Below, one piece after another: positions 1-9,101 of a DNA stretch of 63,089 nt (positions are counted from its first letter, which is position 1; every line of letters starts with the position of its first letter). The stretch comes from Cyclobacteriaceae bacterium (GTDB lineage Bacteria > Bacteroidota > Bacteroidia > Cytophagales > Cyclobacteriaceae): NCBI GenBank assembly GCA_028285445.1, contig JANQPQ010000028.1, forward strand, positions 1 to 63,089, given 5' to 3'. A program made the translations under genes and the position numbers. A model generated the notes under the pieces. The model had not been told where the DNA came from. It made no database searches and saw only the letters and a program-made list of their open reading frames with translations.

Positions 1-1
1 A

Positions 2-154
2 AACAGCAAATGGCTATTAGGCATTTCGACCAATGCCCTATTTACCCGCATTAGAGGAGACATTGTAGATTTTCGCGACATGGACACTGAGCCAAACATG
101 GACCGCCCCATGAGTGTGTATGCAATGAGTCTGTCACTTTCATATCAGCTTTAA
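2..154 (+). CDS. C-terminal fragment of a probable outer-membrane protein
   Basis: An open frame enters from the left edge and ends at TAA 152-154, giving 50 residues and no start codon. The last residues alternate hydrophobic and polar and end in SLSYQL, the kind of closing beta-strand seen in outer-membrane barrels of Bacteroidota. An 83-base gap separates it from the next gene on the same strand. The fragment is too short to name a family, and a periplasmic protein cannot be excluded. Confidence 0.5.
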   Translation, partial: NSKWLLGISTNALFTRIRGDIVDFRDMDTEPNMDRPMSVYAMSLSLSYQL

Positions 155-237
155 ACCAAAGAAACTGGTAACAACTTAGAAAGTTTGACACCTGCCAGAG
201 TAAAGCATGTCAACTTCAACTCAAATTTTAGAAGAAC

Positions 238-1710
238 ATGAAATCTAGAATAGGAATTGGGGTTGCTGTATTATTTCTAACTAGTGCACTCTGTTTTGGA
301 CAATCCCTGGAGAACTACCTTCAGGCCAGGGAGATTCTGAACTCGGCAATTGCGAAGACTGGTGGGTTTGCAAATTTTCGGGAGATACAGGATTTGGAAG
401 TAACCTTATCAGGTACAGCCTTTGACGAAGGACAAAGTTATACTCCGTTTGGTGAGTGGCATCAGCGTGAGATGTACACCAAGATCTCCTACAAGCCTCA
501 TCAAAACATGAGCCACCAAACTATTAACACGCTTACAATTGGTGGCTTATTATACGATCCCACTTTTGTCATTAACAGCGATGGCAAGGGTATGCTTACC
601 CATGCTTCTACCGGCGAGTGGTTCGAGCTCACGGAATTCGACATAAGTATACTTAAATCAATTCCTCAGCTATATCCACCACGTTTATTTCCATTTGCCA
701 TTCTGGGGAACGCTGTTAGAAACGCAAGCAGCCTGAGGTATCTATTTAAGCAAGATGATGAGCACTATTTATCAATAACTGACGCAGATGGTTCTGCAAT
801 GAACTTGGTCATTAATGATGAGAGTCGCCACTTAGTGAGACTTGAGATGTTATCCGATCATTTGGTGTTCGGAGACATCCATGTAGGCATCAAGTACAGC
901 GAATATAAAGAAGTTGGGGGCGTCTATCACCCCCATAAGCTTACGTTTTCATATGATAGAAAGACCTTTATGGAATTATCCGCTCAAATTGTGCTCAACA
1001 GTAATCTTGAGCACGCCTTTTTCGAGAAGCCTGGGGACAAGGAATTTACTGTACTGCCTACAGCCTTTAACCCTCAGGCTCTCTCGGAGGGCGTTTGGTT
1101 AATGCCGGTGTACGCCGGGTTAGGAACAACTTATAATGTGATGATGGTAGAATTTGAGGACCATGTCATGGTGATTGATACCCCGTTGTTCGATGGGTAC
1201 TCACAGGGGGTATCACAGGTAAGCAAAAGACTTGCCTCGGGCAAACCCGTTGGGCGTGTTGTAGTCAGCCACTATCACACCGATCATTTGGGAGGCATAA
1301 ATTTCTACTCTTCAAACCAAATACCAATAGTATGCAACAGCGGTAATGCAAAATTTATCGAGGAGCTCGCTGGCGTCAAACATTCAATTATGCCTAATGC
1401 GCAATCGCTTAAACCCAACAAGCCGGTTATTGAAGAAATTGATGGCCACAAAGTCTACTCTGACACCAAGAGCACGGTTATAGTATATGAAATAAATAAT
1501 TCACCCCATGTAGACAAGATGATTGTGACTTACCTGCCAAACGAGAAAGTGATGTTTGTAGCGGATCTCTTGATGACTTCGTATGGCGAAATCAAGCCAA
1601 TGGAAAATGAATCACTGGAATTTCTTAAAGAGTTCATTTCAAAACAGAATATCTCTGTTGAGCAACTGGTTCCTGCGCATGGTAAAGTGATTGCCTTCAA
1701 AGACATATAG
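238..1710 (+). CDS. Secreted metallo-beta-lactamase-fold hydrolase
   Basis: A 490-residue protein with a signal peptide (about residues 1-21, ending CFGQ). The first half, to about residue 270, is a beta-rich region with no motif I recognise; it resembles the LolA-like or substrate-carrying N-terminal part of other long secreted MBL proteins. The second half is an MBL fold: H345, H347, D349 and H350 make the metal-binding HxHxDH motif. The HVD and FVADLL stretches further on, and a final PAHGK, supply the expected remaining ligands. Two metal ions, probably zinc, would be bound in the periplasm. The substrate is unknown; lactonase or general esterase activity is possible, and a true beta-lactamase is unlikely at this length. 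It is followed by a 150-base gap and a permease on the same strand. Confidence 0.8.
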   Translation: MKSRIGIGVAVLFLTSALCFGQSLENYLQAREILNSAIAKTGGFANFREIQDLEVTLSGTAFDEGQSYTPFGEWHQREMYTKISYKPHQNMSHQTINTLTIGGLLYDPTFVINSDGKGMLTHASTGEWFELTEFDISILKSIPQLYPPRLFPFAILGNAVRNASSLRYLFKQDDEHYLSITDADGSAMNLVINDESRHLVRLEMLSDHLVFGDIHVGIKYSEYKEVGGVYHPHKLTFSYDRKTFMELSAQIVLNSNLEHAFFEKPGDKEFTVLPTAFNPQALSEGVWLMPVYAGLGTTYNVMMVEFEDHVMVIDTPLFDGYSQGVSQVSKRLASGKPVGRVVVSHYHTDHLGGINFYSSNQIPIVCNSGNAKFIEELAGVKHSIMPNAQSLKPNKPVIEEIDGHKVYSDTKSTVIVYEINNSPHVDKMIVTYLPNEKVMFVADLLMTSYGEIKPMENESLEFLKEFISKQNISVEQLVPAHGKVIAFKDI

Positions 1711-1860
1711 GTGTTGTGTCGTGTTGGGGCAGCATGAGAAAATCATGGAATGATGGCATAATTTCTAAAGTATTACCACAAGAACAGAATTTACAAAGAC
1801 GGTTATGGCAGCGACGCGTAAGAACTTAGAGAATACCCGGTTATTCACAGGAAATTACAG

Positions 1861-4266
1861 ATGAAGGAAATCAAACTAGCATTCAGACAACTTGCCAGGC
1901 AAAAGTTTTACAACGCCATTAGCATTTTAGGTTTCTCTCTGAGTATATCGGCTTGCCTTCTAATCCTTATCTATGTATTGGGGCAAACCAACTACGACAA
2001 CTTCCATGTAAATAAGTCTAAGATATACAGAGTTGTAACCGACCAATATGCAACTAGCCCTGCCATCCTTGGCCCAACAGTGCAGGAAGAATTGCCAGAG
2101 GTGAAGGTAGCTACCAGAATACGATCTCCGTACATCAATATTCTAATAAAGGCCGGGAATGATCTCTATACAGAGCCGGCTCTTTCCTTTCGTTATGTTG
2201 ACATTAACTTCTTTAAGTTATTCTCTTTCAAGCTCTTAAAAGGCTCTGAAGATGGGTTGGTTGATAGCGAGGAAAAGGTTGTTATAACAGCTTCAACAGC
2301 TGCAAAGTACTTTGGAGATGATGAACCTGTGGGGAAAATCATAACTGTAGAAAACTTTATTCCTGGCTTCTCTACAAACACTTTTACCGTTACCGGAGTT
2401 GTTGAAGACCCACCAGCAAATTCACATTTCAAATTCAAAATCCTGGCCTCCGTGCGTTTGTTTGAGGCTATCGGCGAAAGGCCTTTGGATAACTGGCGAA
2501 TGAATTGGATGTGGACCTACTTTCAGTTGGATGAGCATGCTGACCCAAAAGCGGTTGAAACCAAAATTGCAAGCATAGTTGCCAGACATGTCGATGAGCC
2601 ACCATTATACAAGTTGCAACCATTAGAAGATATCTACTTGAAATCAGCGAGGCTTAGGGCGCCAATCGATGAAGTAGGTAATATTAACAATGTAGTGGCA
2701 TTCGCTGCTATTGGTATGTTAGTGTTGCTGGCAGCTGTTGCCAACTTCGTTAATTTAAGTATTGCTGGTTCTATTAAACGAGCCAAAGAAGTTGGTGTGA
2801 AGAAAGTACTTGGCGGTTCGGCCCAAGGTATTGCCAGGAAATTCTTTATAGAGGCACTACTAACTACTTCTCTTTCGGGATTTATAGCGCTGTTGCTAAC
2901 ACTTGCCTTGGAGAACTACACCACTTTTGCTACAGATTTTGGCCTACGAATTGAATACCAACAGCTCCCCTATCTCTTTGCCCTACTAATGGTTGTGGTG
3001 GTTACAAGCGCTTTGCTGGCGAGTTTTTTCCCTTCTTCAATTTTAACCCGATTGAAGATTACAGAAGTAGTAAACGGTAAGTTTGGAACAAAGCAGAAAG
3101 GAAAATTAACTCAGCACTTCTTAATCGTATTCCAGTTTCTTGTGTCAATTTTTATTCTCACTGCGATTCTAGTGATAGATAAGCAGCTGGATATGGTAAG
3201 AAACAAGTCTCTTGGGTTTCGGAAAGACCAGGTGATAATTGTTCCTTGTGAGATAGAACTCCGTGAAAAATTACCAACGTTAAAAAGTGAGTTACTAGGC
3301 AGCGCACTAATTTCCGGAGTTGGCGCATCATCTCGCCCACCAGGTTTCGGAGGAATATGGAGCCAGGTTTACCGCATGGAGGGGATTCCGTTCAATGACG
3401 ACGAGTATGTAGATATAGGCACATACCATGTGGGGCCAGATTTTATCGCTACGATGGAAATAGAGGTAGTTATGGGGCGGGCATTCTCTTCGGCCATTGC
3501 AAGTGATAGTGCTGCCTTTGTTATTAATGAATCTGGACTTGCAGAATTGGTAAAATGGGGTGGCGAGGAATGGCAAAATCCTTTGGGCAGAATTATCGAA
3601 GTAGCGCCAGGCCGGTCAAGGCCTAATGTCTACAAGCGTGGTCCCATTATAGGCGTGGTAAAAGATTTCCACTTCAACTCTTTATTTGAACAAATTGGGC
3701 CATTGGCCCTGACGATAAACTACACCCCCTTGAAGACTCTAGCAATTAAGGTGGCCGGAAATGATCCGCAAAGTGCCATCTCATTTATTGAGAGAAAGTG
3801 GAAGGATTTAAATATAGAGTGGCCTTTTGAATACTCATTTCTAGATCAGGGTTATATAACCCTTTATGAAAATGAGTTACAAACCAAAGATCTACTGCAA
3901 ATATTCGGCTTCATTGCAATGGTATTGTCATGCCTTGGCTTATGGGGGCTGGTGATTGTTCTAACTGAACAAAAGAGAAAGGAGATCAGCGTTCGTAAAT
4001 TACTTGGCAGCCCCTTAAGTCAATTAGTATTGCTGCTTGTAAGAAGATACGTTTTCCTCATTATCCTCGCTTTCATAATAAGCCTTCCGTTCACCTGGTA
4101 TATCATGACCAACTGGCTATCAGATTTTGCCTATAAAGTAAGAATAGACTCCTTTACGATACTTACGCCACTGGGCTTGTGTATTTTCGGTGCAGTAGTA
4201 ACCATAAGCTATGTCTGTATCAAGGCGGCTATGTCCAACCCTATAAAATATCTACGCAATGAATAG
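1861..4266 (+). CDS. FtsX/MacB-type ABC transporter permease, no dedicated ATPase
   Basis: An 801-residue membrane protein with the duplicated MacB_PCD-FtsX layout. There is one membrane span near residues 18-40 and a large periplasmic domain to about 275. A three-span FtsX block with the AKEVGVKKVLGGS loop (about 310-325) follows, then a span near 425, a second periplasmic domain (450-675) and a final FtsX block with RKEISVRKLLGSP (about 705-720). Such permeases normally work with a MacB/LolD-type ATPase as mechanotransmission pumps that act on periplasmic or outer-membrane-bound substrates. No such ATPase is adjacent. The gene has no N-terminal prefix domain, unlike the two PadR-linked permeases in this window. 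Its last codons overlap the start of the next gene, so the two are probably translated together. The substrate is unknown. Confidence 0.85.
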   Translation: MKEIKLAFRQLARQKFYNAISILGFSLSISACLLILIYVLGQTNYDNFHVNKSKIYRVVTDQYATSPAILGPTVQEELPEVKVATRIRSPYINILIKAGNDLYTEPALSFRYVDINFFKLFSFKLLKGSEDGLVDSEEKVVITASTAAKYFGDDEPVGKIITVENFIPGFSTNTFTVTGVVEDPPANSHFKFKILASVRLFEAIGERPLDNWRMNWMWTYFQLDEHADPKAVETKIASIVARHVDEPPLYKLQPLEDIYLKSARLRAPIDEVGNINNVVAFAAIGMLVLLAAVANFVNLSIAGSIKRAKEVGVKKVLGGSAQGIARKFFIEALLTTSLSGFIALLLTLALENYTTFATDFGLRIEYQQLPYLFALLMVVVVTSALLASFFPSSILTRLKITEVVNGKFGTKQKGKLTQHFLIVFQFLVSIFILTAILVIDKQLDMVRNKSLGFRKDQVIIVPCEIELREKLPTLKSELLGSALISGVGASSRPPGFGGIWSQVYRMEGIPFNDDEYVDIGTYHVGPDFIATMEIEVVMGRAFSSAIASDSAAFVINESGLAELVKWGGEEWQNPLGRIIEVAPGRSRPNVYKRGPIIGVVKDFHFNSLFEQIGPLALTINYTPLKTLAIKVAGNDPQSAISFIERKWKDLNIEWPFEYSFLDQGYITLYENELQTKDLLQIFGFIAMVLSCLGLWGLVIVLTEQKRKEISVRKLLGSPLSQLVLLLVRRYVFLIILAFIISLPFTWYIMTNWLSDFAYKVRIDSFTILTPLGLCIFGAVVTISYVCIKAAMSNPIKYLRNE

Positions 4267-5935
4267 ATGTTGTCTATTTGTACTTCTTGTAATCTATGTT
4301 GCAACCATCGTCAGCCACAAGGCCGTTGCTCAGGCCGCGGCTGGCTTACCGGTAAACCTTACTAAAGTCACCAACGCCTACCCGGATTGGTCTCCTGATG
4401 GTAGTAAAATTGCTTTCCAGTCCAATCGCACGGGCCATAATGATATATTCATTATGAATGCAGACGGCACCAATCTGGTTCAGCTTACCCACGATCGATA
4501 CGACAATAAAAAGCCTAGCTGGTCACCTGATGGCACAAGGTTGACTTTTATAAGCGATCGGTCTGGAAATGAAGATGTCTATATAATGTCTGAAGATGGA
4601 ACCGAAATAACCCAACTTACAACAAACGAGGCGCCTGACGAATTTCCATCCTGGCACCCTTCCGGGAATAACATCATTTTTTCATCCTTCAGAAATATGG
4701 ACGAAATGTCAAGGCGAAGAAACATCTGGAACGGCAACATAGAACTATATGAGATTGGCCTTAATGGTGAAAACCTAAAAAGGCTTACCAACAGTCCGAC
4801 TTGGGACATTTATGGTTCCTATTCGCCGGATGGCTCTTCAGTTCTTTATTATAAAACGCTGCCTGGAGTTGACTCTTTGAGGTCGGCATTTAACTATGAA
4901 GTATTCGTTGCTACTGGAAATTTTGAAAACCCGGTAAATATATCTTCTAGCCCCTATGACGATGTATACCCATCCTGGTCACCAGATGGCGAGTGGATTG
5001 TCTTCTCATCAAACAGGGATTATACTTTGAATAATGAATATCACCGGTATGATGAGTTTAATTATGATCTGTATCTATGCCGCAAGGATGGCTCAGATTT
5101 GCAACGAATAACCTATTCCCCCGGTTATAGTGATGCCAGGGCAAAATGGTCTCCGGATGGCAGCAAGATAGCCTTTACAAGGGCTGACAACGACGAGCAG
5201 ACTATGGATATTCAAATTATCGATGTTAGCCTGGGTGGCAAAAGTAAGGATATGGAATACCTTGACTTTAGCTGGCAACCAACCACCGAAAATGATGCAA
5301 CCTATACCAGGAAAAGAGTACCAGACTCCGCAAGTGGTAAGAAATTCATGAAGATACTCTATACCCTCCAAGGTCAACAGCGGGCCTCAACAACCCACTT
5401 TCTGTTTTCTCCCGACGTCAATGATGGCCTGGCTCAGTATTGGTTTAACAATGGAAATAAGCAGGCCTCAGGTAGGTATAAAAATCATCTTAAAGAGGGG
5501 CTTTGGAGATACTACCATGCCAATGGAGCCTTGGCGGCTGTAGTCAACTATGATAACGGGGCAATAGTTGCCACTGAGTATTGGGATATTAGTGGCAATA
5601 AGGTCTCTCTCAATGAGTATGAATCCCATCGCCCCGCAGCATTCCCTGGAGGTCGTGCAGCGGTTGCGAGGTATTTGCGCCAAAACATGGAGTATCCTGA
5701 TAAAGCTCTTGAAGAAGGTGTTTCGGGAGATGTTGTAGTTGTATTTGAGCTATCAGATAGCGGAGAAGTATTACAGGCTAAAGTACGAGATGGCGTAAGA
5801 GATGATATAAACCAGGAGGCACTACGATTGGTGAAGGAAATGCCAAAATGGGAGCCGGCAGTAAGGCACAACAGACTCATGCCTACCGTAACCGCCGTAA
5901 GAATTAGGTTTAGACCTCCGGATAGTAATGGTTGA
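4259..5935 (+). CDS. TolB-like propeller with MORN-type and TonB C-terminal domains
   Basis: A 558-residue exported protein (signal peptide about 1-24). Residues about 35-345 carry at least five PD40/TolB-type blades, visible as repeated WSPDGSKIAF-like motifs followed by DIFIMNADGT-like strands. Residues about 390-450 contain MORN_2-type sequence (YWFNNGNKQASGRYKN, then GLWRYYHANG). Residues about 465-553 form a TonB_C domain (EYPDKALEEGVSGDVVVVF ... WEPAVR). The combination of a periplasmic propeller with an energy-coupling-type domain suggests a periplasmic adaptor that contacts proteins or peptidoglycan; this is inference. Its ATG lies inside the last codons of the permease, an 8-base overlap, so the two products probably act together. 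A strong hairpin follows the stop codon. Confidence 0.8.
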   Translation: MNRCCLFVLLVIYVATIVSHKAVAQAAAGLPVNLTKVTNAYPDWSPDGSKIAFQSNRTGHNDIFIMNADGTNLVQLTHDRYDNKKPSWSPDGTRLTFISDRSGNEDVYIMSEDGTEITQLTTNEAPDEFPSWHPSGNNIIFSSFRNMDEMSRRRNIWNGNIELYEIGLNGENLKRLTNSPTWDIYGSYSPDGSSVLYYKTLPGVDSLRSAFNYEVFVATGNFENPVNISSSPYDDVYPSWSPDGEWIVFSSNRDYTLNNEYHRYDEFNYDLYLCRKDGSDLQRITYSPGYSDARAKWSPDGSKIAFTRADNDEQTMDIQIIDVSLGGKSKDMEYLDFSWQPTTENDATYTRKRVPDSASGKKFMKILYTLQGQQRASTTHFLFSPDVNDGLAQYWFNNGNKQASGRYKNHLKEGLWRYYHANGALAAVVNYDNGAIVATEYWDISGNKVSLNEYESHRPAAFPGGRAAVARYLRQNMEYPDKALEEGVSGDVVVVFELSDSGEVLQAKVRDGVRDDINQEALRLVKEMPKWEPAVRHNRLMPTVTAVRIRFRPPDSNG

Positions 5936-5936
5936 C

Positions 5937-5963
5937 ATAAAAGGTCATCGATCGACCTTTTAT
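5937..5963. terminator. Bidirectional hairpin terminator
   Basis: Ten-base stem ATAAAAGGTC pairs with GACCTTTTAT around a 7-base loop. The T-rich arm serves the + gene ending at 5935, and the A-rich arm reads as T-rich for the - gene ending at 5978. It sits exactly between the two convergent genes, as expected for a shared intrinsic terminator. Confidence 0.75.
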
Positions 5964-5977
5964 TTAACATCCAAATT

Positions 5978-7129
5978 TTACTTCGGATCATCATGCCCCA
6001 AAGCCTTTAGCACTTCCTTATCCAGTGCTACCAGGATGTCTTCCTGGCCAGAATAGTAGCCTCTTGTGAAGCGTTTGGATTTAGTGCCTACCTGCATTTG
6101 TTCGCATACCTGCCAGTCTTGCCGGTTGGTCATATCCCAGAAATCTATAGCAGATTGAATCCTTTCCTGGGCCTTTTCATCAGAAATCACTTTTGGATCG
6201 AATAGCCAGTAGCAGTGATTGCTGATACTACCCGGCCCTTTGGGTACAATGTGATGAAATAATACAAAATCGGGATGTGGAGTCAACAGCATATTGGGGA
6301 AAACGGAGTAGTAATAGACCCTTTGCAGATCATCTCCGGCAACATCACATACCGGTGGTGCCGCTGCCTCACCGTCCATAGTCATGCTGCCACGCTCCTT
6401 TGTTATATCCATGAATCCACCAATAACAGCTCCTTTGCTAAAGTCATGTTGGGCAGATTGAAATGGTGTAAGTTCCGACAAGAGCGGGTGTACCCCCGGA
6501 CAATGATAGCATTCCTGGTAGTTTTGCAGTATCAGTTTCCAGTTGCAATCAAGTTTGTATTCTATATGTCTGGCAATGCGAAGATCTGCCATACCCCACT
6601 CGGAAAACTTGCCCATAAGGGCCTCCATTTGTACTTCAAATAGCTCTGGTTCTTCAGCCAGAGAGACAAAGACAAAACCTTCCCAATTGTGAACATGGGC
6701 TTTAGGCAGAGCACAATCTTCCTTGCTAAAACCCTCGCCCTCATTCATAAGAGGGGCCCCAATTAATTTACCATCTAAACCATAGGTCCAGGCGTGGTAA
6801 GGACATTGAATGGTCTTTGTTTTGAAGGTGCCCTTAGGTTCTACACAGAGCTGGGTACCCCGATGGCTGCATACATTAAAAAGTGCCTCAATGTTACCAC
6901 CCGAGTTCCTGGTAAGAATCAGGCTTTCATCTCCTACCTGGATTGTTTTAAAATCGCCGGGTTCTGGAATCTCTTCGGCCCTACAGGCCAGGATCCAGAA
7001 CTTGTAAAAGATCTTTTCCAGCTCTTCGTCATAAATTCCGGCATCATGATAATACTTACCAGGCAAGGTGCGATGGCCCCGGGCAAATGGGTAATCTACT
7101 CCTCTCTTCTTGAATGATTGATCACTCAT
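5978..7129 (-). CDS. Rieske non-haem iron oxygenase, alpha subunit
   Basis: A 383-residue protein from ATG 7129. An upstream in-frame TTG at 7150 is less likely, because it overlaps an inverted repeat that looks like an operator. A Rieske [2Fe-2S] domain is clear: CSHRG supplies Cys87 and His89, and CPYHAW supplies Cys109 and His112. The catalytic domain (RHO alpha C, from about 180) has NYQECYHCPGVHP, whose two histidines (about 209 and 214) bind the mononuclear iron. Family members use electrons from a reductase to hydroxylate or demethylate aromatics, or to split amines such as carnitine and betaines. No reductase or ferredoxin partner is adjacent and the substrate cannot be told. The LytTR gene cluster lies upstream on the same strand after a gap of about 100 bases. 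Confidence 0.88.
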   Translation of the reverse strand: MSDQSFKKRGVDYPFARGHRTLPGKYYHDAGIYDEELEKIFYKFWILACRAEEIPEPGDFKTIQVGDESLILTRNSGGNIEALFNVCSHRGTQLCVEPKGTFKTKTIQCPYHAWTYGLDGKLIGAPLMNEGEGFSKEDCALPKAHVHNWEGFVFVSLAEEPELFEVQMEALMGKFSEWGMADLRIARHIEYKLDCNWKLILQNYQECYHCPGVHPLLSELTPFQSAQHDFSKGAVIGGFMDITKERGSMTMDGEAAAPPVCDVAGDDLQRVYYYSVFPNMLLTPHPDFVLFHHIVPKGPGSISNHCYWLFDPKVISDEKAQERIQSAIDFWDMTNRQDWQVCEQMQVGTKSKRFTRGYYSGQEDILVALDKEVLKALGHDDPK

Positions 7130-7137
7130 GCTAAATA

Positions 7138-7154
7138 TTGATTGAATCAATCAA
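7138..7154. promoter_or_regulatory. 17-bp inverted repeat upstream of the Rieske oxygenase
   Basis: Perfect 7-3-7 repeat TTGATTG-AAT-CAATCAA, ending 9 bases before ATG 7129. Related ATTGATT and ATTGA half-sites recur at about 7184-7201. The position and symmetry suggest an operator for a dimeric repressor of the oxygenase gene. The repressor is not identifiable here. Confidence 0.45.
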
Positions 7155-7230
7155 ATTTAGACATCTTTTGAAATTCTTGCTTGGATTGATTTGGGATTGA
7201 GATCATAAAGCTACAACATCGACAGTCCCA

Positions 7231-7932
7231 CTACCTCTCCAGCAGTGAATTAATGTATTGCTTGTAAGTCTTTCCGATTGGTATTTCATGGCCTGCTATC
7301 ATTATCCTGTTACCCTCAACTTGCTGGATATGAGGTTTCGCCACCATGTATGACTTGTGTATTCTAAGGAATGTTGATTGGGGCAATTCATCTTCCATAC
7401 TAGATAGGGTTTGGTATGATAAGATGGTTCTTTCCTTCGTATGGATTTTTACGTAGTTGCCATAAGCCTCTAAGTAGAGTATATCTCCGACTTTAATTTG
7501 ATAATACTTATGCTGGTCTTTAACGAAGATGGCTTCAGCGCCAAGCTGCCTATTGTCATTTGCAATTGGGGCGTTAGCCTGTCTACCAGGCTGCACTTTG
7601 TTAACCGCAGCTACAAAACGGGGAAAGCCAAAAGGCTTCAATAAATAGTCAACCACGTTCAGTTCATAACCCTCTAGGGCATATTCACTGTAGGCAGTGG
7701 TGAGAATTACTTTGGGTGGGTTTGAAAGAGATTTAAGAAAGTCCAGTCCAGATAGTTTTGGCATGTTTATGTCGAGAAAAATTAAATCGACCTGGTTGCC
7801 TTTTAAATAGTCAATGGCCTCAAGTGCATCGTAGCAATGATGCTTCAATCGCAAATAAGGGATTTTGCCACCGTAGTCCGCAATAATTTCATGTGCGGCC
7901 TTTTCGTCATCAACAATAATATAATTGATCAT
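7231..7932 (-). CDS. LytTR-family response regulator
   Basis: A 233-residue cytoplasmic regulator. The receiver domain (1-120) has acidic IVDDE at the N-terminus, the phosphorylated Asp54 in FLDINMP, and the conserved TTAYSEYALEGYELNVVDYLLKPF stretch (split here as TTAYSEYALE and VVDYLLKPF) with its lysine. The C-terminal LytTR DNA-binding domain (about 130-233) shows ILYLEAYGNYVKIHT and FLRIHKSYMV. The start is ATG 7932, which overlaps the stop of the kinase gene as TAATG; a TTG 27 bases upstream is inside the kinase and less likely. LytTR proteins bind paired direct repeats, and none is obvious upstream of the serine hydrolase gene that diverges from the pair. Confidence 0.9.
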   Translation of the reverse strand: MINYIIVDDEKAAHEIIADYGGKIPYLRLKHHCYDALEAIDYLKGNQVDLIFLDINMPKLSGLDFLKSLSNPPKVILTTAYSEYALEGYELNVVDYLLKPFGFPRFVAAVNKVQPGRQANAPIANDNRQLGAEAIFVKDQHKYYQIKVGDILYLEAYGNYVKIHTKERTILSYQTLSSMEDELPQSTFLRIHKSYMVAKPHIQQVEGNRIMIAGHEIPIGKTYKQYINSLLER

Positions 7933-8885
7933 TATACTACCAGGCTCAGCTGAACACAATATACGTCATTGTTAATTGAGATCTCCAGGTGGTGGCCATC
8001 CCCCGGGTACGATATCTCCAATCTCCTTCGCAGGTTTTTCAGGCCAAGGCCAGAAGTATTCATTTCAGCCCCAGGTGGTATATTGTTCCTTATTTCAAAA
8101 TGTAGCTGATTTCCCTTCTGATCAATTTTTACTCTTACGAAGGCCTCTTCAGTAAGCTTTTCTACTCCATGCTTAAAAGCATTTTCCATCAACATTATTA
8201 ACAGCAGTGGAACAATTTCCTTACTGGTGTCTTCGATTGATTCCTCAAAGATTACATCCACTGTCTTTTGGTATCTGTCTGCATTTAGCTCAGCAAAATT
8301 CCTGAGAAATGCTATCTCCTCCCCCAGCGTGACTTTCGCCTTGCCTCCTTCATAAACCGAAAATCGCATCAACTCAGATAACTTAAGTACATAGGCCTGA
8401 GCTTGAACTGGATCTTTGGTTATTAGAGAGTACAGGGCATTTAGTGCATTGAAAAAGAAGTGGGGGTTTACCTGGTGTTTCAAATTGACCAGCTCAGCTT
8501 TTGCTTTTTCATTTCTTAATTCAGCAATTCTTTGGTAAAACCTAAACCCGCGCGTACCCACCAGATAAAGGATAATTATTGCCAGCAAGCCTCCAAATAA
8601 GTCACTAACCCAGTGTCCCTGCTCGGAGGTTAGTTCTATGCCGGTAACAAGCAATGGTATACTCAATCCGAAGAACACATATTCGAAAGTTCTCCACCAT
8701 CCCGGCTGCCTAAACCTATCGGTTTTGTAGAGTACGTAAAGCAGGGTATAGAAGATTGTTCCGGCCAGTAGGAATGATAATGAGGTAAACAGTTCGCTCT
8801 GTGCATTCCTAAAAAGTATCATCAGGCAGAGAATAACTGCGCTGGCAATTGAGGCTAAATATATAGTACGCTTGATTGTCATCAT
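7932..8885 (-). CDS. LytS/YehU-type sensor histidine kinase
   Basis: Starting at ATG 8885 it has 317 residues; a GTG at 8993 would add 36. About four membrane spans cover residues 10-115. The His_kinase domain (PF06580 type) contains KHQVNPHFFFNALNAL with phospho-acceptor His142, then the N-box MLMENAFKHGVEK and the G-box GLGLKNLRRRLE. There is no periplasmic sensor domain, so the signal is probably sensed in the membrane. It is translationally coupled by TAATG to the LytTR regulator that follows and should phosphorylate it. The divergent gene at 9102 is a candidate target. The start is uncertain because the 200-base spacer has no clear ribosome binding site. Confidence 0.85.
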   Translation of the reverse strand: MMTIKRTIYLASIASAVILCLMILFRNAQSELFTSLSFLLAGTIFYTLLYVLYKTDRFRQPGWWRTFEYVFFGLSIPLLVTGIELTSEQGHWVSDLFGGLLAIIILYLVGTRGFRFYQRIAELRNEKAKAELVNLKHQVNPHFFFNALNALYSLITKDPVQAQAYVLKLSELMRFSVYEGGKAKVTLGEEIAFLRNFAELNADRYQKTVDVIFEESIEDTSKEIVPLLLIMLMENAFKHGVEKLTEEAFVRVKIDQKGNQLHFEIRNNIPPGAEMNTSGLGLKNLRRRLEISYPGDGHHLEISINNDVYCVQLSLVV

Positions 8886-9101
8886 CTTGAGTTTGATCCA
8901 AATATAGGCCCGCCAAATACCAGTAAACACTATTAATGCTAACCTGATCAATTGGCTATTTGAACGACTCAGTATTGGTGATGAAGGGAGCACATCCTAC
9001 CGGGGAAACAGTTCACGTCGAAACTTACGGCATTGCTCCTATTTATTAGTCGTCATCAACCCAGCTATTCACCTTTGCCCAAACACAAAACAAACAACAA
9101 C

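Noticed and set aside
7930-7959. TTG start adding nine residues to the first LytTR regulator
   Set aside because: The TAATG overlap with the kinase stop and the receiver-domain beginning at MINYIIV favour ATG 7932.
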